Assembly (NCBI GenBank): GCA_013399115.1
Contig: VXAA01000167.1
Span: 309,004-373,003 of the forward strand
Reading direction: 5' to 3'
DNA length: 64,000 nt
DNA from: Anseranas semipalmata
Taxonomy: Eukaryota > Chordata > Aves > Anseriformes > Anseranatidae
Below are positions 14,001 to 27,500 of this stretch, piece after piece. The notes under the pieces were generated by a model. That model saw nothing but the letters and a program-made list of their open reading frames with translations. It was not told the origin of the DNA and did no database searches. The position numbers and the translations under genes are program-made. Position 1 is the first letter of the stretch; every line of letters starts with the position of its first letter.

Positions 14001-14229
14001 CAAAATATTTGGCTGTTGCAGAAAGCCGTCGGCTTGTACTAGCAGTTCCTAAAAACCAAAGGCTAATTGTCCAACTTACTTCTACAGTGTTGTATGGCAA
14101 GACTTAATTAACAAGGAGAAGACAACAAAAGAAGAATACTCAGTTTAAGAGAGCAGTGCAGCACACAATGAAGGTGATAGCAAGAGTCCTGCTAAGCCAT
14201 CAGCCAGCCCATCAATTATTTTTAATTTT
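11056..14229. other. Intergenic DNA, no recognised gene
   Basis: AT-rich sequence with short homopolymers. Between 13293 and 13863 there are unusually long frames on both strands (13472-13843 plus, 13293-13559 and 13531-13863 minus), but I cannot match any of them to a family and they overlap in conflict. PANX2 follows MOV10L1 in mammals, but I see no PANX2 exon here. Confidence 0.5.
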
Positions 14230-14249
14230 GTCACAGTAAAATACAACAC

Positions 14250-14255
14250 TTTATT
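14250..14255 (-). terminator. Candidate distal poly(A) signal of MOV10L1
   Basis: The minus strand reads AATAAA here, followed by a GTGTTGTATTTT stretch that could serve as the GU/U-rich downstream element. It would give a 3' UTR of about 1.2 kb. Confidence 0.45.
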
Positions 14256-15253
14256 CTACAGTGCATTTGTAAAAATGCAAACCAGTTTTCATAGTCTTCT
14301 CCCCCCAGTCCTCCTCCTCCCTTTTAAACCCATCATCTGAGGCATTCTGACATACACCACAACAGATATCTGGAGTTGAGAACCAAGAGAATCCTGTGTG
14401 ATCTAAGAAGCATAGACAAAGGCTTTAGACTAGGAAGTAGGGCTTTTAAGCCTGCTTGGCTTAAGAAACTCAGCATCATTCAAGTGGAGATATTCATGCA
14501 TCATTCCAGTTCACAGTGTAACGCTCCCGTAACAAAATTACCAAATACATGTTTCTGGGACAGACCAGTTTCAGAAGGCATTACAGAAGTCTGAGAAAAT
14601 TGAGAAGCTGAAAAAAAGTTACAGAATAAAAATTAACATAGAAGTTCATCAGTATCTTTCTTCTCAAGCTTGCAGGACTCATGCACACTTCTACAAAGAA
14701 GCATAAAGCCATACACCGTGGCCCCCCCCAAAGCAAACCAGTTGGCTCCTACTATTTTGTACTGTTAAATTTCAACTTTTTAACTTCTTAAAAAGTAGTA
14801 TTAAAAATCTCTCTTGGATAAACTGCAAAGAATTTCAGAACATGTGCCTTTCCCTGAGGCCAAAAGGTGCTGGATTTGCTCAGGACTGAATTTCTGTTAA
14901 GTATTCTTAGCTTCAAAACCAGAAGAGGACTGAATGCATCTTGAACACTGGAAAAATTAGTCACGCCTGTCAATTAAAGGAAATAAGAAAAATGAGTTTT
15001 GATTACCTTTCCATAAACAACAGTTTTCATAAAAATTAGTTTCATCTAGAAGATAATTCTTATTTAACAATGTATTACACATTGCTAGAAGGAACGTGTT
15101 TAAATCAATCAATCTCCAAACTAATTTCTTTGACTATAGTAGAACCACCATAAATACTTCCCCCTGCAAAGTTAGGTTCTCCCCCCCCAGTTCCCCAAAT
15201 ACACGATGCATCATTTAGGGCATGCAAAATACCAAAGCCAACAACACCCTGTA

Positions 15254-15259
15254 TTTAAT
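15254..15259 (-). terminator. Candidate proximal poly(A) signal of MOV10L1
   Basis: The minus strand reads ATTAAA, the common variant hexamer, followed closely by GGGTGTTGTTGGCTTTGG, a strong GU-rich element. It would give a short 3' UTR of under 200 nt. Confidence 0.4.
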
Positions 15260-15430
15260 GCTCAGACTTTTCTTATGGGGTGAAGGAAAATATAGTTACA
15301 TGTTATTATGTTTACAGTACTTAAGAATGCAAAATCAAATCTTAGTATTGTAGCACAGGTTTTTGTATTTGTCATTTTTCAAATAAGATAGCTTTAAAAA
15401 TATCAGAAATTGCTCTGTATGTAGCAACAC

Positions 15431-15526
15431 TCACTGGTGCAGGCATTCCAGCTCAGAAGGCAGGTCACAACCTACATAAGCATTATTCATTAAACTGTAC
15501 TCTAACAAGGCACAGAAACAGGGATC
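15431..15526 (-). CDS. MOV10L1: MOV10L1 coding exon 26 and stop
   Basis: It encodes [20 protein letters not shown], then [11 protein letters not shown] and TGA. DPCF.ALLEYS...N..Y.GCDLP is the conserved C-terminus. The stop comes soon after, without the longer tail of the human protein. It was too short to be seen as an open frame and was found by continuing from exon 25. Confidence 0.95.
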   Translation of the reverse strand, partial: DPCFCALLEYSLMNNAYVGCDLPSELECLHQ

Positions 15527-18500
15527 CTACAAGAAAAGATTAATGTTTAATATAGATCATGCTACTCCGTGTAATGAATTTTCAAAAAAAATTAACATAG
15601 GACACGAATGCAGGAGATTTAAGAGGACCTCTTCCAGAAACAGCACAATGCAAACAGTACAAGCATGGAGTAACATTAAATGAACCATAGAATCATTTCG
15701 GTTAGAAAAGACCTCCAAGATCATGAAGTCCAACTGTTAACCTAGCACTGCCAAGTCTACCACTAAACCATGTCCCCAAGCACCACATCTGCACGTCTTT
15801 TGAAGACCTCCAGAGATATTGACTCCACTTGCTTGGGCAGCCTGTTCCAACGTCTTACAACCCTTTCAGTGAAGGAATTTTCCTAATATCCAACCTAAAC
15901 CTCCCCTGGCACTACTTAAGCCCATTTCCTCTTGTCCTATCACTCGTTGCCTGGGAGAAGAGAACGACCCTCAGCCCCCTACAACCTCCTTCGAGGTACT
16001 TGTAGAGAGCGATAAGGTTGCCCCTGAGCCCCCTCTTCTCCAGGCTAAACAACTCCAGCTCCCTCAGCCACTCCTCATAGGAGCTGTTCTCCAGACCCCT
16101 CGCCAGCTTCGTTGCCCTTCTCTGGACCCGCTCCAGCACCTCAATGTCCTTCCTGTAGTGAGGGACCCAAAACTGAACACAGGACTCGAAGTGCGGCCTC
16201 ACCAGAGCCGAGTACAGGGGGACAATCACTTCCCTAGTCCTGCTGGCCACACTGTTCCTGATACAAGCCAGGATGCTGTTGGCCTTCTTGGCCACCTGTG
16301 CACACTGCTGGCTCATGTTCAGCCGGCTATCCACCAATACCCCCAGGTCCCTTTCTGCTGGGAAACATACCTAGGAAGATACCTATAGCTGCAGCAAGTT
16401 GCATTTATTGCATGTAGGTGTGGGGAGACTAAACCTTCAATGCAGCCCATTTTGGGAATACTGTTTTCCTTCTGTCTGGAAGGTCTGAAAGAACATCTTA
16501 TCAGATATTAAGAAAAGCCCATCTTATTTCTATGGAAGGACCACGCATGAGCTCTGACAGGAGACCACCTCTCTGGTAAGCTGTTATGTTAATTTGGAGC
16601 AATCACCTCTACCTCTCTCCATTTAAAAACTGGACTGCATTTTGTGAAGGAGTCTGATTGCAACAATAACATTAAGAACTTGTTTACTGGACCACATGCA
16701 ATTCAAAGATATAAAAACAAAAACTTACTTTCACAAGAACATGAGGATTTCCCACAACAATCAGCAAAGCTTTTGCTCTAGTAATTGCTACATTAAATCG
16801 TTTGGGGTTGGTGAGAAAGCCCAAATAGTATTTCTCTTCAGCAAATAAGCCTTCATGAGATCGCACCTAAAAATTAATTATGGATAATTTCAGAATTGCA
16901 ATAATGAGAAACCAACTTACCTAGCCACAGTGTAACTTTAACATATTAATTTGCTCACTGCAGCAAACCACAGCTCAGTGTGAGCAATACACAAGCCAGC
17001 TTCATAATCCAAATTTCAACTACCTAACTACATTTCCCCCCATCGGTTTTCCCAGAGAAGGTCTATTCTCCAGTAGTCCACGAACACGACTTTAGCAATT
17101 TCAAGAGAATAGTGTATTAGCTTTATTCTACCATCAGGAACATCCACAGTAGTTGGAAACACAAAACACCAACACTACGTCCTGAAAGACACCAATTTTA
17201 TCTTTTCAGTAGAACAAATGCTCAAGTTACTGCTTTTCTAAGTCCTACAGCTCAATGATATTTCACAGAGTGTCTCATCAGTGAGCTTTGCCTTGGCTTA
17301 GCAGAAAATGCCACTGAAGCAACTAATGTGCTATAATGATTTCTCGTTAGATTTTCACCTCTATATTTCACTGATATTTGAACTCATCTCTGATATAAAA
17401 ATTTTCCATCACTAACAATGAGTTCTTATAAACAGGAGCATAGTACATACCTAGAACTATTTTAAGATCGTTACAATGCTGGATTGAAAACCCATGACAC
17501 GATGAAGAATGAAGAAAGCACGGTACCACTGCCCTTAGGAAAAAAAGCAGCAAGCAAATCCCCCAAATGCCTTCTCCAAGCCACAAGAGAACCCCTCACC
17601 CAAACCAACTTCTTCCCTCCTCCTCCTCCCCCGTCATCCAGCTTTCCAGGACTTTTATTGGTTTAATAGCTATTTTGTCCTCCTCTCTCTTGGAAATCCT
17701 ATGCATTCCTGTTAAAAGTAGCCTAATACTGGTCCTGTCTTCAGCTACACGCTCCTGGTCTGCATTTCCTCCTTTGACCAGTTTGCCCTCTATGCCGTTA
17801 CCCAGACCTACATGGGCAAGGGCTACCATCTTCCAAACAACAACAGCAACTCCCACTGCTCAGCAGCACATGCCTGTTCCCCCTCCCTGCTCCTTGTCAA
17901 ATGCAATGGATGGGCTCAACACACCCACAAACATCTTCCCAAACTTCCACCTTCCCGTATTTCCAGAATGCTCTCTTCTGTCAGTCAGTTTTCTGAAAGA
18001 CCCATTTATTGCAGAGTGAAAATAAACAGCTCTGCATTCTTGTGCTTATCTAAAGATCTCTAGTGATGCAACCTGTGCCCCTGTACTGTCATATTTACAT
18101 AGATGTTGTCAACCAACACCAACGCTGAATCAAGGAAGTCAAGTACTGTGAAAATGACTTCCCGTGACCAGCCTACTGCAGAGTACAAACACAGCACTTA
18201 TTTTTTTTCCCCTGTCCCTTTTTTCAAGGCATTTGACAGCTTCAGATTCAAACAGCTAGCACCTAGAGAAGACATTTACCAACATCCCAATACTCCACCA
18301 GCAGAACACCTCAGCAGTACACCATCAAAATGATCATGAAAGAATGTCAAGTGCTCTCCTAGCAATAAAAAGTAAAGGGTATTCGATTCCTACAGTCAGC
18401 ACTGGTGTCTGCGAAATCACCAGCTGTATATAATTAAGTGATAATTCTCAAGCTGAAAATGAAAAGAATGTAAGAGCCTACATCAACTTTCTTAAGTCAA

Positions 18501-21500
18501 ATAGCAATGACTTTTCATTATTGTGATTGACACAGTTCTCTAATATTTATAATGCTTCCAGTTTCCATCCTCTCTAAGCACACTTAAGTGAAGGTACATT
18601 ATCTGCATGAAACTCTAAAATAAACTCAGAATGAATATCCAGAGAGGTTTAAAGTTTACCTCAAAAGCACAGATGCCATCTTGTTTGCATGTGCTTAAAA
18701 TAAGCACTTTTCCCTACTGACAAAAATATAGCCCCCCACCCCTTTTCTTTTTTCCTCCTAAAGCCCCATGTCAAAAAGGAACCACAGAGAATTAAAAACA
18801 TACAAACATTCTACACAGGGCCACAACAAATATACATACTGTTGATAAGATGGTAACCATGTACTCCTGCCCTTGAAACTCTTCCACTGTGCCAACTTTA
18901 ACATCTGACAAATCAATGCTTCTCAGAAGAAATCTGATTTTTTCCACCTACAAAAAATTTTTGGAGGAATTTATTTCACATTTGAGAGTGGATTACTTCA
19001 AAGCCTAAAACATATGACATATAAAAATAAGTAATTTAATACAAACAGGTTGTAGGGAATGCCCACACCAAGGTTAACCACCATCCGCCAGTAAGGTTTT
19101 AAAATGAAACTAGCATTTTCTGCGAGGTATAACGCTTCTTACGTGACTCAGCAGGTGAAATACTCTCTACCCTCACGTGAGCAGAAACTGACAGTTTTTT
19201 TGATAACCCCAGATTTTAATGAGAACAACAATTTAGATCTTCGGAGTTTATCCATATAAATTCTTCTTCCAATGTGGAATACGTCCAAAACCAAGACCTA
19301 CAACTGATGTGGTAGGGCAAGCAGCTTCCCCCACCCTTCAAAAAGACTCTGCAGAGGTTCCACCTCTGCTTGCCAGTTGCACCATGCAGACTGAAAAACA
19401 GAGGTGAGGTGTGACCATACGCACTCTCTCCCTTCTGGAGGGTACAAGGCAGTCCTGCACACTGCAATGCTGATGTGTTTGGGATATTACCACCTGCTAA
19501 AAGCTGCTTGGAAACTGAAGTGCTCCAAATTTAATGAAAAATGTATCGCATCTGGCTAAGCTGAGGGTTACACTGACTATTTCCATAAGAGCATTCTTGC
19601 AATACAAGGTGACTTCCCTGAAGCAGATGTTATTAGTATGTCTTGCACCATAGGCAGATGATCAACGTAATCATATTAAAAGGTGTGAAATGTTTTAGGG
19701 ACTAGAAGTGGTTCAGCCACATCAATGCCATATGTAAGTATTGAAAAATAAATAATAACTAAATACGGGTGGGTGCATACACTTGAACACTGGAATCAAC
19801 GCAGACAACTCTAATTTGCAAGTAAGATTTCTTCAGTAAGGAGCTGGTCTTTTCCACATGCCTTACAGTGCTTCCCCCAACCCACGCATGCATGGCCACA
19901 AAGACTGAGGTGTGAACATTAAGAAAAATGAAAGGTGCCCTGTCCAGAGCATCCTCTGGAAATGAAAGGAGATTTAATCTTATTTGAAAAATGAAAGCAG
20001 ACATCATATACTTAACAAACAAACAGTTTTAAAAATAAAGCACTGAATTTGAAGTTGCCATCCAACATTTTTTATGGGTTGAAGTAACAGTACAAGCATC
20101 AAGTCTGACTACTGGACTGGTATGAAGTCCCAATTCCTTTAGTTTCCTCAAAGCCACAACAAAGTGACATGCCATCCACATTGCTACATTCCCCTTTTGT
20201 TCCGCTCCTCAGTGCGGACAGTAAGTGAGGAAATCAGATGCCTGTTCCAGCTGTTGGATAACAAGTTCTTGACTTGCTCTCTTCAGTTGTTGGGGCAACT
20301 GAAAGATCTGCTTCTGACCCTGAAACTACAAGCAGATCTCTCCCTAATCATTTCCTAATTTTAAAACTAAGCAAACAGAATGCCATCAGTGCTGTCTTTC
20401 TCTAGGTTTAGTTCAATGGAAACATCATTAATGATTGATAATACACTGTGTAATGACACACAGTGAAGTTTTGATACACACCTTCCCGCTTCAACACACC
20501 ACAGCAACAATGCAAAACCACAACATGAAATACAGTAACTTGGAAGTTCTTAAATACCAATTATACCTGCTTACGATATGGCGTGATCACTCCAATATCA
20601 GTCACTGACACTGCAATGCTTTCGTTTTTAGCCAGGTGGCAACAGTACTGCATTACTTGAACTGCTTCAGCTGGATTAAACCATGAGGGACTGCGACCTT
20701 CACGTGTTTCATTGCCCTATATTAGGGGAAGCAAAGTGAGCAGATGAAGGACATCTGCAGAAATAACTATGTATTTAATAGATTAGTCATATACATCCTA
20801 AATGCAAAAAAAAAAAAAAAAAGTGATGTAATGTTATATACAAATTCCCTTCTGTGCTATAAACCCTTCCCAATGAACAAGCATCACCCAACACTTTTTT
20901 TTCTTTTTAAGCTGGAGAATTTAGATGATGACAGTGCTTTGTATATGTGACAAAGGATGTAAATCTCAACTCAGAGTGACGGGTGTTAGCACACTGTTAT
21001 CCTGCTTTTGTGCAAGGCAGAAGAGTTCAGACACAAGCGTCTCCCAGCAGTGGATATGCCACTTATTACTTCATTAACTTCAGGAAGAGACATTTTCTTT
21101 GGTCTTCCAAGGAGTACTACTACCNNNNNNNNNNNNNNNNNNNNNNNNNNCCCCCATTTAATCTTTAATAATCCTCTAGTTTTAGGGGCTTGTATCCATT
21201 CTAATGTGGCAAACTCTTATCAGAAATAATCTACATCTAATGGAGCTGCCTGTAGCTCCATCACACTGCAATCTGTAGCTGCTCAAGTTCTTAGCAAACA
21301 TTTGACTTCAGTAGTTGTTTCGAAAACCAGCTGGTCAAGAAGCCACACTTCTTGCAAAGAGCTTATTGTTCACATCCTTTCTGAAATTCATTCTGAAGAA
21401 TAAAATTCTTGTTTACAAGATCAGAGAACTTCTGTGAGGCCTCTTTATACTTAAGACTACAAGAACATTTTACATACCCTTACTCCATGAAAAATTAATG

Positions 21501-24500
21501 GAAACCCCTTCCTGGGCAATTTCTCCCAATGCAACAAAGAAGTTACTACTGAAGTGTCTGCACAAACTTCTAGCTCTTTATGATAAAACAATTTAGATGG
21601 TAAGGCAAGCAATGCAGAATGTGACCTATAGTTCTTTATAAGTTTTGTGATCTGCAGAGACAAAAGAAAAAAAATAACAGGCAATTATTCATCAAGCTTC
21701 AAAGTACACAGCTCCCAAGCAGGTCTCTTGCCTTCCTGGAGTGTTCAGCCTTTCTAAAGCTGCCAAAGAACTGTATTAAAGGCAAAAATTGCATTTGTGA
21801 TCTGTAAGTAAATACTAAATAAAAACCAGTTTTATGAAGGACTATCTCTTCTCCCTCTAAAGGGGAGGAGGAAAAAGAAAAAAAAAACAGCTCAAAAAAG
21901 CCTTGAAGACCCTCGTTTCATGCTCTCTCACCATGCCAACTTGCCTTAAGCACTGTATAAGTAACACAAGAACAGGAGTTTGCCATAACAGATTTTAGGA
22001 GGAGGTGTGAAAAACTTTTCATTAGGCTGGCCCCAACCTAAAGGCTAGAACTAAACATCACCCACTCCCTGCCCCCCCCCAGGCAATGTAAGTCTGCCAT
22101 CAGATTTCCTCATCTGGCCACATGGTTATCTGGTCACCTTTGGTTTTCAGTTTAATTCTTCAGAGTATAGTACCAGAAGAATGAGAAGGCACCTTAGTAA
22201 ATTAAGTTTAATCTTAGCCCTGTATTTCAGACTCCGACAAGAATTTAAAGCAGCTGAAACATCTGTGCTTACTTATTATCCATGCTATGTCTGCCACTTC
22301 ATACATACTTTACCATACAAGAGTATTAGGAAACTGTAATGACAGATTCTGAACAGTTTCCCTAGTCGTAAAACTGACACAGGCTTTAGCAAAAAACAAT
22401 GTTGTCAATACTCCACGTAGGAAGACGGTCAACAAGCATGTGTAGAGTTTTCTTTATTCAAGAACTGATTGTCCAAAATAGTGCTCTTGCCCTGAGCTTT
22501 TCACTCCCTTCCCTTCAACCTTCAGAGCTATGCAGGACCACAAAGCAAGACTGGGCTTGCTTTGTTTAAATTTATTTAAAATGTCTACTCGACAAATGTT
22601 GAGTAAGAAGAAATGGTTCTGGGGAGTCATAATAAATCTACTTACAAGGATCTTTGATTCAAATTTGTACTTTGGAATGACATTAAGGGACTACTCTGGT
22701 CAAGGATATATCAACAGGTTGCCAGATCATGATTCTGAAATAAGCTTGTGCTCACTAGAGCATGTTAGCCAACTGTCCTAAGAACATTTCACTAATGGTA
22801 ATTTGCTTCCGATGTATCAGTTCACGTGCTGGGCTGCTAGATATAGTTCCAGCTCAGAGGTGAACGGAATAGTTTAATGTTTCATGGCGTAGGGAAATAC
22901 TTAGCATGTATTTCCAGCTACCCTGTAGACACTGTTTCTTATGCTTGTATTAGAAAAATCCAGCAAGCTATCCTTGAGAGGAAGAAGTGATAAAGAAACA
23001 GGAGCAGTTTCTTTTTTTCCCCTTCCTGAAATAACAAGTTCAAACCTGTCCATTTGTGGAGAATTATGTTATGAATTTATGGTAAATTTGGACAATGGAG
23101 ATGGAAGGGAATTTTACGCCATTATTTAGAATTCTACTGCATGCTCCACATTTGACCAACTCTGAAGGTGTTTTCTATTTTTAAGCAAAAAAGGGTTTTA
23201 AGATGTTAGGCGGCTAAGCATCCTTGCTATTTGGACTATATATTAAAAATAATCAAGCCTTCCTAGAAAACAAATTTTTCAAGTCAGACTTAACACTAAG
23301 CACTGGGGAGTAAAGAAAAAAAAAAAAGTGTTAAAGAAACATCAGCAACCACAGTTTCTTCTTCTTTACCTGAAATAAACTAAAATAATTTAGTTTCACT
23401 CACCAACAAAGGATTATACGATCCACAGGCACTGAAAGCATCCTCATCTCTCAGATACATATCCCTTGATATCAGTCTTTCCAGCAAGGACACGTTTAAT
23501 CCAAATGCCACTGCAATTTTTGATTTTATTACAGGCCCTAACTGCTTTGGATCTCCAACAAGAACTATCTGTATATGCAACAACAAAAAAAAAAAAACAT
23601 CCTGTATTAAAACAGTTATTAGAAAATGTAGTTTCAATAACATGCATACTTCAGAATTCCAAGATTGAATTTACATCAAGTACTCTGCCTTCCTCCCAAA
23701 CATTTAATTTGTTTGCACGGGGTTAGGCCTAGAAGTATATTGTTGTCTTAAAATAAGAAAGTATATTTTTATTTTGACACATTTAAATGCAGACTTGTTT
23801 CAGATGTAAAACAATTATGCTTAAGTGTGGGAAATTATGCTTAAATGTGGTTCTCTACGGAACCTGCTGTGGCAGGGGGGTTGGACCCGATGATCTCTGG
23901 AGGTCCCTTCCAACCCCTACAATTCTGTGAATCTGTGAAATGAAAATTGTGTCCAAAATTTAAAACTGAGTTAAACTGTGCATTTGTGAGATTTATTACA
24001 TGTACTCATAATTCCAGATTCATTACCAGGAATGGCAGTTTGCATTCTACAACGTTCACAATGATAAAAACAGCAAGCCAAAACCTTTTTTTCCCTTTCA
24101 GAAGATGATGCTGAGAGAACTACCTGTCCATTAGTTTCTGAAATCAACCCAATAGGAATCAGGCTCTCTGGTTCACTTGCTTGCCCAGCTTCATCCAAAA
24201 TCACATGTGTGAAGTGTCCAAGCCTAGAATTAAATAACATGAACTCAAAACAGGGCTTTTTTCAGATTAGTTCATTCCGCCACCCTGTGGTTGACCTCAG
24301 CAGTTCGGTAAGCTTCCTTGTCAAGTGTACCAGGCACCTCCACATGTACAGCAAAGACTGAAATGTTTCAACACAAAAGATAGAAAAAACAACACAGTAA
24401 CTAACGCCTCATCTGTGATTTCTCTTACATAACACATGCACATTCTCATATACACAACCACTGCTTATCTTAAAGCATTATTTATAGCAAGGTTAAGACA

Positions 24501-27500
24501 TTTGGAAAAGTTCTCCTGGTTCTCAAATTCCTTCAGCTATTTAATTAGAATAATGCACTTGGTTTAGCAAAGACAATCGCTAGGCCCTGTTTCTACCAAA
24601 CAACTCTTAAGCCAGTTAGAAACTTAAAATGTCCTTTTAGAAAGTTAAATGTAAAAATCAGAGGAATCTTTACTTAAGAGCATTTTACAGAGGTTGTTTA
24701 CAGCTTGTAAAGGCAACCTGATGAGAAAACTAAGTACAATATGAATTTTAGTGTGAATTCCTACAATGCTTTTAAGCCAACATGATTGCAAACAACAATA
24801 TAATTTCTAAGACTCCTACTGCTAGTGGTGGAAAAATTATTATGTCAAGAATTTCTAATGTTATTCAAGATATTTCTTAAATTTACTGAGGAGAAAGTGT
24901 CAGCTGAACATTACTAAAAACAAGATGTTTGCCAGGAAGGCAACTTAAAAACAGAGGTACATGCAATAAACTGTGTTAAAACAGCTGAAGTTACAATACA
25001 GAGGGTATCTAAGGCTTCAGATTTTGTAATATCCAGCTATCTCAGCAATACTCCTGTCTATAGTACCGTACCTTGTTCCTGTTTGATAAAACATTCCTGC
25101 ACTACTACAAGTGGTAATTATTATCCTGAACCATAACGCTTTCCAAATATCATCACCATCTTTGCAGTAAGGTTTCACTATGTCATCAATTTGCTGCAGA
25201 AACAAAAAGAAAGTTTGTAAAACAAAATACCACTCCAAATGTTTTCATTTGAATAAAAAAAAAAAAAGTCCACTGAAAACTATTTTGGATGCTGAGCAAA
25301 ACATTTAGATTTAGACCCATACACTGAAATGAATTCTTCGTGAATGTGCCTGAAGAAGACACACATTTCCTTCATCTAAGGGACCAAAATTGGAAGATAT
25401 GTTTCATATACATACATATTTTCCAGTTCATCTTCTGGAAAAGCTAATTAGTTATTACTTTGGATCCTAGTCAAGCCTAACCAGCCTAATAACCATTGAC
25501 AATTACATTAATAAATCAATATTTAAGATCAAAATATTAGAAGGGAAATAATAACTGGTAGTTATCTGTAATATTTACCTCTGGTGACCTGCAGCTAGCA
25601 TTGATTCGGACCATAGTTCCTGGTTTTAACAGATTGCTTTGATGCAGCCGCAAGCAAATCAGATCTGTTGCAGCATTTGATGGCGCACAAACCAAGATTC
25701 GACTATCTGGTAAAGTATAATGTATCTACATTCAAGAAGATGGACATTAAGAGAGGTTATTTGGAGAAGCAGCAATAGCTCAAACTGTGCTCACTTTATT
25801 TCACTGAATACAGAATCCAGATGAGTTTTGAATACACATCATATTCATTCATCCTCTTGCAGTTCAAGAACACTACTCTTGACAGTCATGACTTAAATAT
25901 TCTCAGGCTGAGTATACCAACAGCAGAATTACTTCATGGTTATCATATTAGTGTATACCTGTGTTTCAGGAACATATTATGCAGTACTGGAATCATGAGT
26001 TAGGTACTATTCACAAAACCTTTAAAGATATAAAAGCAGGAAGACTTGAAAATAAGCCATTCTTCAGGAATTTGTTAAATTTGTATCAAGATCTCTCATT
26101 ATTCTGTAAAGCTCAGCGAAAGAGCTTAAAAAGAATATTTCAGAAATTCTTGTTTGGGAGAAAAACGTGACAGTAGTTACAGAATTACTGTAAGTGTTCT
26201 AGCATTGAAAAGATTAGAGATGACTGATTTGTCATCTACCATTACCTGTAAAATAGCTTCAACTACCGTTATCGTTTTTCCAGTTCCTGGTGGTCCAAAG
26301 AGAATATACGGTGTTGGACGGCATTCACCACTCACTATCCTTTTCACTGCCAGTTTCTGTTGCTCATTCAGCATAGGATTGAAAAATTCACCAGCTCTCC
26401 GCTTAATTGTCACCGTTTCACCAACTATGATCAAGATAAGCATATATTAAAATTGCACAGAAATATTTTTAGCATACATAGGTTAAAGCAACTCCATTTC
26501 ACATTATGCTTGAAAAAAATTTCTTCGTTTTCTTTATGTGGTAACAACTAATGAGTTCCTCAAAAAATTCTGGTTTCCTAGAACAGCACAGAGAAAATAA
26601 ACCATTAATATTTCAGAAGCGTAGTAGATCTTTTATAAAATTGAAGGACAGAAAAGGATTATCATTAGCTACTGTAACAACCTGTAAAAACTCTATTCAG
26701 TAATTTTAACATCAAGCTCACTTTATTTTTTTGTCCTAGAGCAGCAAAATTTCAGTAACTTTCCAGGGATAATATTAGTACTAAATGACCAGTGAAGTCA
26801 TATGACCACTGTAATTTTTTCCCTCCCTCATGCAGTCAAGCCCTAGCTTTCCACAACAGAATCTCATTAACCCTCGGACAGAAGTGCAATCAAGGCAATC
26901 TATTCCACAACTTAGGTATCCCATTGCTAGAAAGAGATAAATTCACCCTCTTTAAATATCAGTGTACTTAATTGCTGAAGTCACGCTTCCCAGATAAGCA
27001 ATAGAATGCTGTGTACCTTCTGAAACCTTTTTAAAATCTCTATCATTTTTTACAAACTAGCTATCCCAGCATTCCAGTAACAAACAGGAAACTTTGAACA
27101 TGAATGAAAATTGTCCAGCAGATGGCTGGGAGTAATTTACTGAGTACAAAATATACCACTGGATGTTTGTTGAACTGAAAATTTTTAAATAATCCACAGA
27201 ACAACTCCAGTGAAACTTCCTGCCAGTACTGTTGTACAACTTCTCCTTAAAAGAGCACGAGGACATCTAACAGACACCATACTCAGCCCTGGTTTCACTG
27301 TAGTGCTTGTAATCCTGAACTGCTATACTTGAATATTAAAGAAATTAGTAAAGTATACCAAGTTGGCTTGTTTGCACAGAAACTGTCACCACGTCTGGTA
27401 TGTTCATCCGCCTCAATGCCATGGATTTTGTCTGTTTGTTCTGCAGTTTTTTGACCTGAAAACATCAAATCAAGGTAAATGCATTTATAACCTTACAGTA

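Larger units (their letters stand above)
14230..15430 (-). other. MOV10L1: Probable MOV10L1 3' untranslated region
   Basis: This is the sequence directly after the MOV10L1 stop codon on the minus strand. It has no continuing coding similarity and includes two candidate poly(A) signals. The true 3' end depends on which signal is used: about 15235 for a short UTR or about 14230 for a long one. This is inference from signals only. Confidence 0.5.

Noticed and set aside
1..14229. Search for PANX2 exons, expected downstream of MOV10L1 from mammalian synteny
   Set aside because: None of the characteristic pannexin segments was seen on the minus strand. The gene may lie further left or be rearranged.
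15912..16337. 141-codon minus-strand frame as a host gene
   Set aside because: It is the C-terminal end of the CR1 reverse-transcriptase ORF, lying in MOV10L1 intron 25.
27359..27455. Alternative reading of exon 16 that looked somewhat like the human linker
   Set aside because: On joining exon 17 it gives an immediate stop. Only the frame used keeps the helicase core open.
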